Shown here: positions 27,060 through 37,455 of the stretch, piece after piece
Layout: each line of letters starts with the position of its first letter
Numbering within the stretch: the first letter of the stretch is position 1
Assembly (NCBI RefSeq): GCF_006439355.1
Contig: NZ_VFTG01000004.1
Span: forward strand, 124,001-188,000
Direction of reading: 5' to 3'
Length of the DNA: 64,000 bases
Origin: Mesorhizobium sp. B4-1-3
GTDB lineage: Bacteria; Pseudomonadota; Alphaproteobacteria; Rhizobiales; Rhizobiaceae
Notes under the pieces: model-generated
What the model was told of the DNA's origin: nothing
Database searches by the model: none
Seen by the model: only the letters and a program-made list of their open reading frames with translations
Translations under genes and position numbers: made by a program

Positions 27060-27107
27060 AGCATGATCCCGAAAGTGGAAACCGGCTTTCGGAGAAAGGT
27101 CATGCTC
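27058..27107. repeat. Intergenic palindromic repeat, family A (copy 2)
   Basis: A 50-bp imperfect palindrome: AGAGCATGATCCCGAAAG on the left and CTTTCGGAGAAAGGTCATGCTC on the right. It begins inside the stop codon of the pseudo-dihydroorotase gene. Same family as 6097-6148. Confidence 0.8.
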
Positions 27108-27343
27108 CGACGAAAAGTTAGATTAGGGTGGCGCTTCAACGAAACGTCATTCTGAACCGCCCCATCGTTTTGAGCCTTGCGGAGCCCGCACGGCACAGGA
27201 TTGCTTGGCGAACCCTCCCGACTCTACCATTATATGACCAATTGGTGCTTGAGCAGTGCCGGCTCTTGCAAACTATGGTTGCATAGCGCACATTAATTCA
27301 ATCGTAAGACGAGCACCCACAGAGAAGGAATACGGGGGAGACA
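27108..27343. other. Control region upstream of plsY
   Basis: About 236 bp without coding capacity. It contains a small dyad CTATG/CATAG near 27272-27285, an AT-rich patch, and the strong plsY ribosome site GGGGGA. No confident promoter match was found. Confidence 0.4.
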
Positions 27344-27925
27344 ATGGGTTACGCGATCGCGCTCGTCTTCGGTTATCTGCTAGGCTCGATCCCGTTCGGG
27401 CTGCTGATCACCCGTGCGGCCGGGCTCGGCGACGTGCGCAAGATCGGCTCCGGCAATATCGGCGCGACCAATGTGTTGAGGACGGGCAACAAAGGGCTCG
27501 CTGCCGCAACGCTGCTGCTCGATGCGCTGAAGGGCACGGCCGCGGCGTTGATCGCCGGGCATTTTTCGCCGGATTACGGCCTTCTGGCGGGTTTCGGGGC
27601 CTTTCTCGGCCACCTCTTCCCGGTCTGGCTCGGCTTCAAGGGGGGCAAGGGCGTCGCCACCTATCTGGGCGTGCTGCTCGGCCTTGCCTGGCAAGGCATG
27701 CTCGTCTTCGCCATCGTCTGGCTCGCTATGGCCTTCCTGTTCCGCTATTCCTCGCTGGCGGCATTGGCGGCCGCGGTGGTCGTGCCGATCGCGCTCTATT
27801 TCATGGGCACGCCGCAGATCGCCGGCCTGTTCGCGCTGATGAGCCTGATCGTCTTCATCAAGCATCATGCCAACATCTCGCGCCTGCTGGCCGGCACCGA
27901 AGGCAAGATCGGGGCGAAGGGATGA
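27344..27925 (+). CDS. plsY: Acyl-phosphate:glycerol-3-phosphate acyltransferase PlsY
   Basis: Inner-membrane enzyme that transfers an acyl group from acyl-phosphate to glycerol-3-phosphate, the first step of phospholipid synthesis. The 193 residues show five membrane helices and the three conserved loops: GSIPFGLL and [12 protein letters not shown] (motif 1, about 36-47), [18 protein letters not shown] (motif 2) and [15 protein letters not shown] (motif 3). The ATG follows GGGGGAGACA. The stop codon overlaps the dprA ATG by four bases (ATGA). Confidence 0.96.
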   Translation: MGYAIALVFGYLLGSIPFGLLITRAAGLGDVRKIGSGNIGATNVLRTGNKGLAAATLLLDALKGTAAALIAGHFSPDYGLLAGFGAFLGHLFPVWLGFKGGKGVATYLGVLLGLAWQGMLVFAIVWLAMAFLFRYSSLAALAAAVVVPIALYFMGTPQIAGLFALMSLIVFIKHHANISRLLAGTEGKIGAKG

Positions 27926-29049
27926 GCGCCCCGGCCGCCGGCCCGCGGCTCAGCGACCGGCAGCGGGTTGCCTGGCTTCGCCTGATCCGCACGCCCAATG
28001 TCGGTCCGGCCTCGTTTCGCGAACTGATCAGCCGCTTCGGCTCGGCCGAAGCCGCGCTCGAAATGCTGCCCGAATTGATGATCTCGGGCGGCGCCAATCG
28101 TATCGTCCGCATCCCCTCCATTGCCGAGGCCGAAGCCGAGTTGGACGCCGCCCGGCGCGCCGGCGCCCGCTTCGTCGGCATCGGCGAGGCCGATTATCCA
28201 CCCCTGCTGAAGACCCTGGACAATCCGCCGCCGCTGCTGGCGGTGAAGGGCGAAGGCGCGGTCTTCCGCTTGCCGGCGGTGGCGATCGTCGGCGCCCGCA
28301 ATGCGTCGCTCGCCGGCATCAAGATGGCGCGCATGCTGGCGGCCGATCTCGGCCGCGAAGGCTACGCCATCGTTTCCGGCCTGGCGCGCGGCATCGACAC
28401 GGCCGCGCACAAAGGCAGCGTTTCGACCGGCACAATCGGCGTGCTCGCGGGCGGGCTCGATGTCCCCTACCCGCCAGAGAATGCCGGCCTGTGCGACGAG
28501 ATCGCCGATCGCGGCGGCGCCATCGTGTCGGAAATGCCCTTCGCCTGGCAGCCGCGCGCCCAGGATTTCCCGCGCCGCAACCGCCTGGTCGCCGGCATGG
28601 CGCTTGGGCTCGTGGTGGTCGAGGCTGCGCAGCGCTCCGGTTCACTGATCAGCGCCCGTCTTGCCAATGAGATGGGCCGGCTGGTCTTCGCAGTGCCGGG
28701 CTCGCCGCTCGATCCGCGCGCCGCCGGCTGCAACGCCCTCCTCAAGGACGGCGTCACGCTCGTCACCGAAGCCGTCGACGTGCTCGGCGCGCTGGCACCG
28801 CTTGCCGGCACCCGGCTTCCTAGAACACTCCCGCTTGCCGAGGCGCCCGACACGTCGGCCATGCCGCCGCCCGGCGAAAACGACCGCGCCGATGTGCTGG
28901 AAGCGCTCGGACCGACGCCGACAGGGATAGACGAGATCATTCGCCACACGGGATTAAGCGCCGCGCAGATATCGATGGTGCTGCTGGAACTCGACCTCGC
29001 GGGACGACTGGAGCGTCACGCCGGCGGGAATATATCGCTGATCGCGTGA
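27922..29049 (+). CDS. dprA: DNA processing protein DprA
   Basis: Loads RecA on incoming single-stranded DNA in natural transformation and is widespread in non-competent species too. The 375-residue product has an N-terminal helical/SAM-like region (1-80), the Rossmann-fold DprA domain (about 90-300, with [52 protein letters not shown]), and a C-terminal winged helix (about 318-375, [19 protein letters not shown]). It is translationally coupled to plsY. No other competence genes are nearby. Confidence 0.95.
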   Translation: MSAPAAGPRLSDRQRVAWLRLIRTPNVGPASFRELISRFGSAEAALEMLPELMISGGANRIVRIPSIAEAEAELDAARRAGARFVGIGEADYPPLLKTLDNPPPLLAVKGEGAVFRLPAVAIVGARNASLAGIKMARMLAADLGREGYAIVSGLARGIDTAAHKGSVSTGTIGVLAGGLDVPYPPENAGLCDEIADRGGAIVSEMPFAWQPRAQDFPRRNRLVAGMALGLVVVEAAQRSGSLISARLANEMGRLVFAVPGSPLDPRAAGCNALLKDGVTLVTEAVDVLGALAPLAGTRLPRTLPLAEAPDTSAMPPPGENDRADVLEALGPTPTGIDEIIRHTGLSAAQISMVLLELDLAGRLERHAGGNISLIA

Positions 29050-29061
29050 CCTGCGGGGCTC

Positions 29062-30204
29062 CTAGCGGAACAAATATTTCGACACTTCCGGATTGCCGCG
29101 GCGCCACATCACATTGTCGAGGAAATAGTGGTGCACGTTGATGAAGATCAGCACGATGAAGAAGAACAGCGAGGAACCGAGCACCTGCCTGTCGTAGGGG
29201 ACCAGGGCGGTCAGCACGAACGGTATCAGCCAGAAGCCGAGATAGCCGAGGGCAGCGCCTCCAATGATGAATCCCAACACCCGCAGCCTGTAGCGAGGGC
29301 CGAGGACGGACAGCATTTTCGGCTCCGGATCCCCCGCCGCATCCGAAACGTCACGCTCGACATTGGTCTGATAGCGCCACACCACGGCCAGATATTGCAG
29401 CGAATGCAGCGCCGGCACCACCAGCAGCCAGAGCGGGTTTATCCTGGCAATCAGGATCCAGAGATAAAGCGACGCGACATAGGCAACGATGCCGTTATAC
29501 GGAAGGCCGCCATTTTTTCGCCAGCGGCTGGCCAGCATCATGAGTGTAGCCGCTGTCGATACGACGGCCGCGGCCAAGGCAATGTCGGTGATCCATGAAG
29601 GCGCGGCGAAGGTGTAATACTGGAGCCCGTAATACTGTCCCGCGGTCACCGCCGTGTTGGTCTGCAGCCAAGCCAGGATCCACACAGCGTAGCTGTTGAC
29701 GAGCAACACCTTCTTGTCCCGGTCATCGAAGAATTTGCGCTTCAGGACGGCGTCTACCATCAGCATACCGTAGCCTTGCTTGACATAGTGCCAGCCGACG
29801 AAGAAGAACATCGCGTTGGCGGCGAGGCCGAGCAGCCGCGTGTTCGACGTCGCCGCGCCATAGGCGAAGAATAGAGCCATGATCACCGGAACGATGACGC
29901 CTGCGAAAATGTAGCGAAGCTGCAGGCTTCGGTCGTAGCCGTCGCCACGCGCCTTGCGGCCGAAATTGCGATAAAAGATCTGGTAGGAATGGGCGAAATG
30001 CGGGTAGTTCACCAGATAGGCCACGATGACCATCGTCGCGGCCAGCGGGCCTTCATAATCGCGCGGCACGAAGAACAGCACCGGCAGGATCAGGAACGCG
30101 CTGCCGCCGAGCATCAGGAAATCGGCGGCCGGGCCGAAGAGATATCTGCCCGGCGGCGTCGCCGCTTTGCGGGCCGTGGTCTCTACCGAAAGGTCAAGTG
30201 CCAT
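29062..30204 (-). CDS. Uncharacterised polytopic membrane protein with conserved-looking histidines
   Basis: A 380-residue protein with about ten membrane helices. Histidines sit at helix ends in motifs NYPHFAHSY (His69, His72), FVGWHYVKQGYG, VPALHSLQYLAVVWRY and, near the C-terminus, NVHHYFLDNVMWR (His358, His359). The pattern is like membrane-bound di-metal enzymes (desaturase/hydroxylase class) but does not match their classic HxxxH/HxxHH boxes. I recognise no characterised family; similar sequences occur in scattered bacteria as hypothetical proteins. Convergent with dprA (13-bp gap), monocistronic, with no visible terminator. A metal or heme role is inference. Confidence 0.7.
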   Translation of the reverse strand: MALDLSVETTARKAATPPGRYLFGPAADFLMLGGSAFLILPVLFFVPRDYEGPLAATMVIVAYLVNYPHFAHSYQIFYRNFGRKARGDGYDRSLQLRYIFAGVIVPVIMALFFAYGAATSNTRLLGLAANAMFFFVGWHYVKQGYGMLMVDAVLKRKFFDDRDKKVLLVNSYAVWILAWLQTNTAVTAGQYYGLQYYTFAAPSWITDIALAAAVVSTAATLMMLASRWRKNGGLPYNGIVAYVASLYLWILIARINPLWLLVVPALHSLQYLAVVWRYQTNVERDVSDAAGDPEPKMLSVLGPRYRLRVLGFIIGGAALGYLGFWLIPFVLTALVPYDRQVLGSSLFFFIVLIFINVHHYFLDNVMWRRGNPEVSKYLFR

Positions 30205-30319
30205 CCTGGAGCCTCCGTCGGGCCCCCGAGTTTAACCATGCTCCCTGTCCAGGGACAAGTTTGCCCGTGACCGGCACTCATTGTCTTGGAAAAAGTCGGT
30301 CTTGGGAAAAATCGCCCCC

Positions 30320-30526
30320 TCAGGGCAAGGCAGCCCGAGCGATCTTCAACAGCCGCTTTCGGGCTTCTGCCACGCGCTTCTGTTCCGACCGTATGCGGCT
30401 GCACAGCGCAAGGTTGATCCCGACGCCACGGTCCTCGTCCAGCATTTCCTTTGCGTGATTGAGAGAAGTCTCCGCGCGCTTTACGCTCTGCCTGGCCCTG
30501 GCCAGTTCCAAATTCAGTACGTCCAC
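30320..30526 (-). CDS. Small helical hypothetical protein
   Basis: A possible 68-residue, highly charged helical protein (NLELARARQSVKRAETSLN... KRVAEARKRLLKIARA). The heptad-like spacing suggests a short coiled coil. The start would be GTG at 30526 with AGGA about ten bases upstream. There is no recognised domain. It lies between the membrane protein promoter region and tRNA-Lys. It could be spurious, but composition and ribosome site favour a real gene. Confidence 0.45.
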   Translation of the reverse strand: MDVLNLELARARQSVKRAETSLNHAKEMLDEDRGVGINLALCSRIRSEQKRVAEARKRLLKIARAALP

Positions 30527-30624
30527 TGTATCCGCATCCTATTTGCGGTCCCTTCGACAGGGAAACAGCCGCGCATAATTTTGGTTCCGATTGCCGGGAG
30601 ATGGACGGTTTGGATCATTGATTT

Positions 30625-30700
30625 TGGTGAGCGCGATGGGATTCGAACCCATGACCTACTGATTAAAAGTCAGTTGCTCTACCGGCTGAGCTACGCGCTC
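30625..30700 (-). tRNA. tRNA-Lys (TTT anticodon)
   Basis: The 76-base gene (with encoded CCA) folds as a complete cloverleaf: acceptor GAGCGCG/CGCGCTC, D arm GCTC...GAGC, anticodon arm ACTGA-CTTTTAA-TCAGT with anticodon TTT, and T arm with TTCGAAT. Discriminator base is A. Read from the minus strand. No integrase or duplicated 3' end marks it as an attachment site. Confidence 0.96.
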
Positions 30701-30977
30701 CCGCGGGCTCGAAACGCCGCCCTCGAAATTGCGCGGAACATAGGGAGAGTGCCGCGGCCGGTCAACCGGAAAAAGATGGGCCTCCAAGGCGGATTTTTTG
30801 AACGGATTCGAGGCGTCGCCGAGGTGTTTGCGAAGAGCTTCCGATGCCCACGCCAATGATCCGGGTCCGCATTGCTTCGGAAAGCTCCACAACAACGGGT
30901 TGATATGGAAGGGGAACAATTTGCAACCCGGACCCGTTTCGCAGCAGGGACGTCGATCAACCTCGAGGAGAAGATTC
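30701..30977. other. 277-bp gap between tRNA-Lys and the BA14K gene
   Basis: No gene-like frame or hairpin is convincing. It must contain the promoter of tRNA-Lys (leftward) and of the BA14K gene (rightward); no strong consensus match was identified. The BA14K ribosome site GAGGAG is at its right edge. Confidence 0.4.
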
Positions 30978-31430
30978 ATGAACAAGATCGTATCGGGCCT
31001 GCTGGCAGCCGCTCTCTCGGCGTCGTTCGTCGCGGCGGAGGTCGTGCCGGTCAACGCTCAGCCAAACTATGTCCCGCAACCCCAGGCCTTGTCGGATGTG
31101 CAGACGGTGCAGTATCGGGATTGGAGAAGGCACCGCGGCTTCAACCGTGATTTCTCGCCTCGTGGTGACTCCGTCTACTGGAACGGCCATCGCGGCTATC
31201 GTGAGTATCGCCGCGGCTATCGCCGGCATGGCGACTACTGGTTCCCGCTGGCAGCTTTCGCCACCGGCGCGCTGATCACCGGCGCCATCGTCAACAGCGA
31301 GAACAATCGCGTGTATCGCGGTAACTCGCACGTGCAGTGGTGCTACGACCGCTATCGCTCTTACCGCGCCTCGGACAACACCTTCCAGCCCAACAGCGGT
31401 CCCCGTCGGCAGTGCGTGTCGCCCTATTGA
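30978..31430 (+). CDS. BA14K family protein
   Basis: A 150-residue secreted or envelope protein. Residues 1-27 form a signal peptide (cleavage near VNAQ). The middle is rich in Arg, Tyr and Gly (REYRRGYRRHGDYW), followed by one membrane-like helix (LAAFATGALITGAIV) and the C-terminal BA14K signature HVQWCYDRYRSYRASDNTF ending in RRQCVSPY. The family is named after the immunoreactive 14-kDa Brucella protein with lectin-like behaviour. Two cysteines in the signature probably form a disulfide. The ribosome site GAGGAG precedes the ATG. Monocistronic, followed by a strong hairpin at 31462-31487. Confidence 0.92.
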   Translation: MNKIVSGLLAAALSASFVAAEVVPVNAQPNYVPQPQALSDVQTVQYRDWRRHRGFNRDFSPRGDSVYWNGHRGYREYRRGYRRHGDYWFPLAAFATGALITGAIVNSENNRVYRGNSHVQWCYDRYRSYRASDNTFQPNSGPRRQCVSPY

Positions 31431-31461
31431 CGGCCTTCAGTCAGTGTCCAGGTCGTTGACT

Positions 31462-31487
31462 GAGCCCGCGCCGCGAGGCGCGGGCTC
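31462..31487 (+). terminator. Hairpin terminator after the BA14K gene
   Basis: An 11-bp perfect stem GAGCCCGCGCC/GGCGCGGGCTC with a GCGA loop, 32 bp after the stop. The downstream T content is low, so termination could be partial. Confidence 0.7.
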
Positions 31488-31509
31488 TCTCGTTGCCCCT
31501 CAGCCGAAT

Positions 31510-31979
31510 TCAACCGGCCCAACTAATGCTCTTCAAAATCAGATACAAACCTACGCCGTCGCCGGGAGGAGTGCGATAGGCTCCACAGGCCTTGCAAATC
31601 CGAGCCACTGCAGAGGTGAGCCCCAGCCGAGTGCATCAAGATCTTCGTCCCTCACATAGCCTTGAGTTAGCTCGCTGATGCCGTGCTTCTCACCAAAAGA
31701 TCGAGCTGATTGGGCGTCGGCTGTGAACTCCGAAGGCCAATTCGAATTTGCCCAAGCCCAGAGCCAATTGCCGGCTTTGGCGCTGGTGGTGCCCGCGATC
31801 TGGATTTCCGAGATGACCTCGACGCCGCTCTGATCGGAAAACATTAACTTTCCGGCCGTCAAGTCGTAGTTGTAGCGCGACCAGCTGCCGAGGCGGAAAT
31901 CCTTCGCCAGGCGCGCGTTCTTGGCGGCGAGCTGTTCAAAGGCCTCATCGCGCCATGCAGGATACCAATCCGGCTGCAT
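31510..31979 (-). pseudogene. DUF6882-type protein, frameshifted near the C-terminus
   Basis: The main frame (142 codons from ATG 31979, ribosome site GGGGGGA) reads MQPDWYPAWRDEAFEQLAAK..., with SWSRYNYDLTAGKLMFSD and GNWLWAWANSNWP, typical of DUF6882, a domain of unknown function. After GSPLQWLGFAR (about 31590) it runs into ARPVEPIALLPATA and stops. In the neighbouring frame the expected C-terminus continues CGAYRTPPGDGVGLYLILK to 31510. One missing base in the AGGCCTG run restores the family ending. Either a recent mutation or a sequencing error. Monocistronic, upstream of the glpK end. Confidence 0.75.
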
Positions 31980-32000
31980 TTCCCCCCGGTCCAGAGATTG

Positions 32001-33494
32001 CTACTGCGTGCTCAGCGTCCGGCGCACCGCATCGCGCCATCCGGCCAGCTTCGTCGCGCGCGTTGCGGCGTCCATTTCCGGCTTGAAGCGCCGCTCAAGC
32101 GCCCAGCTCCTGGCGAATTCCTTCGCTTTCGGCCACACGCCGGCCTTCGACCCGGCAAGCCAGGCCGCGCCCAGCGCCGTCGTCTCCAGGATCGTCGGAC
32201 GGTCGACCGGCGCGTCGAGAATGTCGGCGAGCCGTTGCATGGTCCAGTTGGACGCCACCATGCCGCCGTCGACCCGAAGCACCGTCTTGGCCGAGGCGCC
32301 TTTCCAGTCCTTGCGCATGGCGTCGAGCAGGTCACGCGTCTGGAAGGCGACCGATTCGAGTGCGGCGCGGGCAAATTCCGCCGGTCCGGAATTGCGCGTC
32401 AGGCCGAAGATCGCGCCGCGCGCGTCCGCGTCCCAATGCGGCGCGCCGAGGCCGACGAAGGCCGGCACCAGATAGATTTGTTGCGTCGGATCGGCGGTCG
32501 CAGCGAGCGCACCGCTTTGCTCGGCCTTGCCGATCACCTTGATGCCGTCGCGCAGCCATTGCACGGCGGCGCCAGCAATGAAGATCGAACCTTCCAGCGC
32601 ATAGGTGGTCTTGCCGTTCAACCGGTAGGCGATCGTGGTCAGAAGCCGATTCCTCGAGCGCACAAGGTCGGCGCCGGTGTTGAGCAGCGCGAAGCAGCCT
32701 GTACCGTAGGTCGACTTCATCATGCCGGGCTCGAAACAGGCCTGGCCGATGGTCGCCGCATGCTGGTCACCGGCGACGCCGAGGATCCGCATCTCGGCCC
32801 CGAAAAGGCTCTTCTCGGTGACGCCGAAATCGTCGGCGCAATCCTTCACGTCCGGCAAAATCGCGGCCGGGATGTTCAGGATCGAGAGCAGCTCTTCGTC
32901 CCAGACATTCTTCTCGATGTTGTAGACGAGCGTGCGCGAGGCGTTTGTCGCGTCCGTGGCGTGCACTTGGCCGCCGGTCAGTCGCCAGATCAGGAAACTG
33001 TCGATGGTCCCGGCGAGCAGTTCGCCCTTCTCGGCGCGCTTCCTGGCGCCCTTCACCTTGTCCAGCATCCAGGCGATCTTGGTGCCGGAGAAATAGGGGT
33101 CGAGCAGCAGGCCGGTCTTCTTCGTGAATTTTTTCTCCAGCCCCTGCTTCTTGAGCTTCCGGCAGAGCGGCGCGGTGCGGCGATCCTGCCATACGATCGC
33201 ATTGTGGATCGGCTTGCCAGTCGCCTTGTCCCAGATCACGACCGTCTCGCGCTGATTGGTGATGCCGATAGCCGCGACATCCGAGGCCGTCCGGCCGGCG
33301 GACTTCAGCGCCGCCTTCACCGTGGCGAGAACGCTTGCCCAGATGTCTTCCGGATCGTGTTCGACCCAGCCGGAGGCAGGGTAATGCTGCGCGAATTCCT
33401 GCTGGCCGGTACCTGCGACCTTCATCTTATCGTCGAACAGGATCGCCCGGGTCGAGGTTGTTCCCTGGTCGATCGCTAGCACAAAACCGCTCAT
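32001..33494 (-). CDS. glpK: Glycerol kinase
   Basis: Phosphorylates glycerol to sn-glycerol-3-phosphate using ATP. The 497-residue FGGY-family enzyme has the ATP-binding start [32 protein letters not shown] with the FGGY-specific residues near 50-60, [16 protein letters not shown] and the C-terminal [19 protein letters not shown]. The ATG at 33494 is preceded by GGAGGGATGGA. It is the last gene of the leftward glp locus, 90 bp after glpV, so it may be read through or have its own promoter. Confidence 0.97.
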   Translation of the reverse strand: MSGFVLAIDQGTTSTRAILFDDKMKVAGTGQQEFAQHYPASGWVEHDPEDIWASVLATVKAALKSAGRTASDVAAIGITNQRETVVIWDKATGKPIHNAIVWQDRRTAPLCRKLKKQGLEKKFTKKTGLLLDPYFSGTKIAWMLDKVKGARKRAEKGELLAGTIDSFLIWRLTGGQVHATDATNASRTLVYNIEKNVWDEELLSILNIPAAILPDVKDCADDFGVTEKSLFGAEMRILGVAGDQHAATIGQACFEPGMMKSTYGTGCFALLNTGADLVRSRNRLLTTIAYRLNGKTTYALEGSIFIAGAAVQWLRDGIKVIGKAEQSGALAATADPTQQIYLVPAFVGLGAPHWDADARGAIFGLTRNSGPAEFARAALESVAFQTRDLLDAMRKDWKGASAKTVLRVDGGMVASNWTMQRLADILDAPVDRPTILETTALGAAWLAGSKAGVWPKAKEFARSWALERRFKPEMDAATRATKLAGWRDAVRRTLSTQ

Positions 33495-33584
33495 TCCATC
33501 CCTCCGCTTCTCATGCAACAGGGGAGACGGCCAAGCCGCCTCCCCTGCATTCCTTACGCGGGCATACGCGCCCACGTCATGCAG

Positions 33585-35309
33585 TTACTTCTGCCAACTC
33601 TTCACCAGCTCGTCGTAATTGATGGTGACCGGCTTTTCCTTCTCGTTCTCGATCTTGAGCTGCGGCGCAAGATTGCCTTTCGAGACGGCGTCCTTGTTCC
33701 AGTAATCGAGGTCATGCTCCTCGGCCATCTTCGGGCCGATGTCGCCCTGGACGCCCGACTTCTCCAGACGAGAGAGCACCTTCTCCTGGTCGGCGCAGAG
33801 CGAATCCATCGCTTCCTGCGGGCTCTTGGCGCCCGAGGACGCGTCGCCGATGTTCTGCCACCACAGCTGCGCCAGCTTCGGGTAATCCGGAACGTTGGTG
33901 CCGGTGGGGGTCCACTGCACGCGCGCCGGCGAGCGGTAGAACTCGATCAGGCCGCCGAGCTTCGGCGCCCGTTCCGTGAAGCTCTTGTCGTGGATGGTGG
34001 AGTCGCGGACGAAGGTCAGACCGACCTGGCTCTTCTTCACGTCGACCGTCTTCGACACCACGAACTGAGCGTAGAGCCACGCAGCTTTGGCGCGGTCGGT
34101 CGGGGTCGACTTCAGCAACGTCCACGAACCGGCATCCTGGTAGCCGAGCTTCATGCCGTCCTTCCAGTAGACGCCATGCGGCGACGGCGCGACGCGCCAT
34201 TTCGGCGTGCCGTCGTCGTTCACCACCGGCAGGCCGGGCTTGGCCATGTCGGCGGTGAAGGCGGTGTACCAGAAGATCTGCTGGGCGATATTGCCCTGCG
34301 AGGGTACCGGGCCGGATTCGGAGAAGGTCATGCCCTGGGCTTCCGGGGGCGCATAGGCCTTCAACCAGTCGAGGTATTTCTGGATGGCATAGACCGAGGC
34401 GGGGCCGTTGGTATCGCCGCCGCGGGCGACGCAGGAACCGACCGGACGTGAATTCTCGTCGACCTTGATGCCCCATTCGTCGACCGGCTTGCCGTTCGGG
34501 ATGCCCTTGTCGCCATTGCCGGCCATGGAAAGCCAGGCATCGGTGAAGCGCCAGCCAAGCGACGGATCCTTCTTGCCGTAGTCCATGTGGCCATAGACCT
34601 TCTTGCCGTCGATCTCGCGGCCGGTGAAGAACTGGGCGATGTCCTCATAGGCCGACCAGTTGACCGGCACGCCGAGGTCGTAGCCGTATTTGGCCTTGAA
34701 ATCCGCCTTGTTCTTCTCGTCGTTGAACCAGTCGTAACGGAACCAGTAGAGGTTGGCGAACTGCTGGTCGGGCAGTTGGTAGAGCTTGCCGTCGGGTGCG
34801 GTCGTGAACGACTTGCCGATGAAGTCGTCGACGTCGAGCATCGGATCGGTGACGTCCTTGCCCTCGCCGGCCATCCAGTCGGTCAGGTTGCGCGCCTGCT
34901 GATAGCGCCAATGCGTGCCGATCAAGTCGGAATCGTTGACCCAGCCGTCATAGAGGTTCTGCCCGGTCTGCATCTGGGTCTGGATCTTCTCGACGACGTC
35001 GCCTTCCTGGATGACGTCATGCGTGACCTTGATGCCGGTGATGGCGGTGAAGGCCGGTGCAAGCGTCTGCGACTCGTACTGGTGCGTTGTCAGGGTTTCC
35101 GACACGACCTTGATTTCCATGCCGGCGAACGGCTTGGCGGCGTCGATGAACCACTGCATTTCCTTTTCCTGATCGGCGCGCGAAAGCGTCGACAGGTCGC
35201 CTATCTCCTTGTCGAGAAAGGCTTTTGCCTCGTCCATCCCGGCATAGGCGTGGCCCGCTCCAAGCAATAGGACAAGGGCGGTCGTCGATGTTAGAAATTG
35301 CCGTCGCAT
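33585..35309 (-). CDS. glpV: Glycerol ABC transporter substrate-binding protein
   Basis: A 574-residue periplasmic binding protein of the carbohydrate-uptake family 1 group, with a clean Sec signal peptide (residues 1-23, ending HAYA). Large size, the tryptophan-rich pocket region (YWFRYDWFNDE, near 200) and the context match the rhizobial GlpV glycerol binding protein studied in Rhizobium leguminosarum. GAGGAG precedes the ATG. The two cysteines in PVGSCVARGG and DSLCADQE may form a disulfide. Last transporter gene before glpK. The substrate call rests on the glpK/glpD context. Confidence 0.92.
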   Translation of the reverse strand: MRRQFLTSTTALVLLLGAGHAYAGMDEAKAFLDKEIGDLSTLSRADQEKEMQWFIDAAKPFAGMEIKVVSETLTTHQYESQTLAPAFTAITGIKVTHDVIQEGDVVEKIQTQMQTGQNLYDGWVNDSDLIGTHWRYQQARNLTDWMAGEGKDVTDPMLDVDDFIGKSFTTAPDGKLYQLPDQQFANLYWFRYDWFNDEKNKADFKAKYGYDLGVPVNWSAYEDIAQFFTGREIDGKKVYGHMDYGKKDPSLGWRFTDAWLSMAGNGDKGIPNGKPVDEWGIKVDENSRPVGSCVARGGDTNGPASVYAIQKYLDWLKAYAPPEAQGMTFSESGPVPSQGNIAQQIFWYTAFTADMAKPGLPVVNDDGTPKWRVAPSPHGVYWKDGMKLGYQDAGSWTLLKSTPTDRAKAAWLYAQFVVSKTVDVKKSQVGLTFVRDSTIHDKSFTERAPKLGGLIEFYRSPARVQWTPTGTNVPDYPKLAQLWWQNIGDASSGAKSPQEAMDSLCADQEKVLSRLEKSGVQGDIGPKMAEEHDLDYWNKDAVSKGNLAPQLKIENEKEKPVTINYDELVKSWQK

Positions 35310-35386
35310 GTGTCTCCTCCAGTCTTAGGTTTCAAGTTCAATCCGGAGCGGACCGCCAGCACGCGGCCGCTTCGGCTATTCCCCCT

Positions 35387-35674
35387 CTATACGTATCGGA
35401 ATACGCCGATGGCGTAGACCACGGAGAGAGCGAGAGCCCACCACAGGTTGGGCCCAACCAGGCCCAGCCAAGCGAGATGGATGAAGGCGCTGCCGAGCAG
35501 CGAAACGAAGAGGCGGTCGCCGCGCGTCGTCTCGAAGCGCAGCACGCCGACGCGCGGATTGCCGCCCGGCGAGACATATTCCCAAACGCCCATGCCGCAG
35601 AGCATCAGCGCAATCACGATGAAGAAGGCGGCGGTCGGCCACGTCCACGCCATCCAGGAGAAGTCGAGGTTCAT
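35387..35674 (-). CDS. glpU: Small membrane subunit of the glycerol transporter (DUF2160)
   Basis: A 95-residue protein with two clear membrane helices (AAFFIVIALMLCGMGVWEYV and LGSAFIHLAWLGLVGP...VVYAIGVF), belonging to DUF2160, which is found almost only inside this transporter operon. The rhizobial counterpart is called GlpU; its function is not defined. It starts two bases after the glpQ stop, with GGAGGG as ribosome site, and lies 77 bp before glpV. Confidence 0.9.
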   Translation of the reverse strand: MNLDFSWMAWTWPTAAFFIVIALMLCGMGVWEYVSPGGNPRVGVLRFETTRGDRLFVSLLGSAFIHLAWLGLVGPNLWWALALSVVYAIGVFRYV

Positions 35675-35676
35675 GA

Positions 35677-36585
35677 TCAGACCCTCCCCAGGGCGAAGCC
35701 CTTGGCGATATAATTGCGCACGAACCAGATGACCAATGCGCCGGGGATCAGCGTCAGCACACCGGCGGCCGCGAGCAGCCCCCAGTCCATGCCGGCGGCG
35801 GAGACCGTGCGGGTCATGGTGGCGGCGATCGGCTTGGCATCGGTCGTCGTCAGCGTGCGCGCGATCAGGAGTTCAACCCACGAGAACATGAAGCAGAAGA
35901 AGCAGGCGACGCCGATGCCGCTCGCGATCAGCGGCATGAATATCTTCACGAAGAAGCGCGGGAACGAATAGCCGTCGATGTAGGCGGTCTCGTCAATCTC
36001 CTTCGGCACGCCGGACATGAAGCCTTCGAGGATCCACACCGCCAGCGGCACGTTGAACAGGCAGTGCGCCAGCGCCACCGCGATATGCGTGTCGATGAGA
36101 CCGAAGGCCGAATAGAGCTGGAAGAACGGAAGCGCGAACACCGCCGGCGGCGCCATGCGGTTGGTGAGCAGCCAGAAGAACAGGTGCTTGTCGCCGAGGA
36201 AGCGGTAACGCGAGAAGGCATAGGCCGCCGGCAATGCCACCGCCACCGATATCACCATGTTCATCACCACGTAGGTGATCGAATTGATATAGCCCGAATA
36301 CCAGGACGCGTCGGTGAAGATGATCTTGTAATTGCGCAGCGTCGGCTCGTGCGGAAAGAGCGTCAGCGAGGAAATGATCTCCTGGTTGGTCTTGAAGCTC
36401 ATATTGATCAGCCAGTAGATCGGCAGGAGAAGCACGATGATGTAGAGCGTCGGCACGATCCACCACCAGCGCGATTCCTCACCGCGGCGGCGCATCAGCT
36501 TGGCCACCTCGTCCCGGGACAGCGTGCTGCCCACCTCGGTGACCGCCGTTTCGCTCACGCGCGTCGTATCGTTGGCGCTCGCCAT
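35677..36585 (-). CDS. glpQ: Glycerol ABC transporter permease (MalG type)
   Basis: A 302-residue inner-membrane permease with six helices and the BPD_transp_1 domain. The N-terminal 35 residues are cytoplasmic and charged. The EAA-type coupling motif is visible in VPKEIDETAYIDGYS (near 180-195), followed by FFVKIFMPLIASG. It pairs with GlpP to form the membrane channel. Starts three bases after the glpP stop on the same transcript. Confidence 0.94.
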   Translation of the reverse strand: MASANDTTRVSETAVTEVGSTLSRDEVAKLMRRRGEESRWWWIVPTLYIIVLLLPIYWLINMSFKTNQEIISSLTLFPHEPTLRNYKIIFTDASWYSGYINSITYVVMNMVISVAVALPAAYAFSRYRFLGDKHLFFWLLTNRMAPPAVFALPFFQLYSAFGLIDTHIAVALAHCLFNVPLAVWILEGFMSGVPKEIDETAYIDGYSFPRFFVKIFMPLIASGIGVACFFCFMFSWVELLIARTLTTTDAKPIAATMTRTVSAAGMDWGLLAAAGVLTLIPGALVIWFVRNYIAKGFALGRV

Positions 36586-36588
36586 CTG

Positions 36589-37455
<867 letters not shown>

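Noticed and set aside
27256..27921. Long 5' extension of dprA in frame with its start
   Set aside because: It overlaps plsY completely in another frame and has no DprA features; the ATG at 27922 coupled to the plsY stop is the natural start.
30625..30977. tRNA-Lys as a possible integration site of a genomic island
   Set aside because: No integrase, no direct repeat of the tRNA 3' end and no change in gene type next to it were seen.
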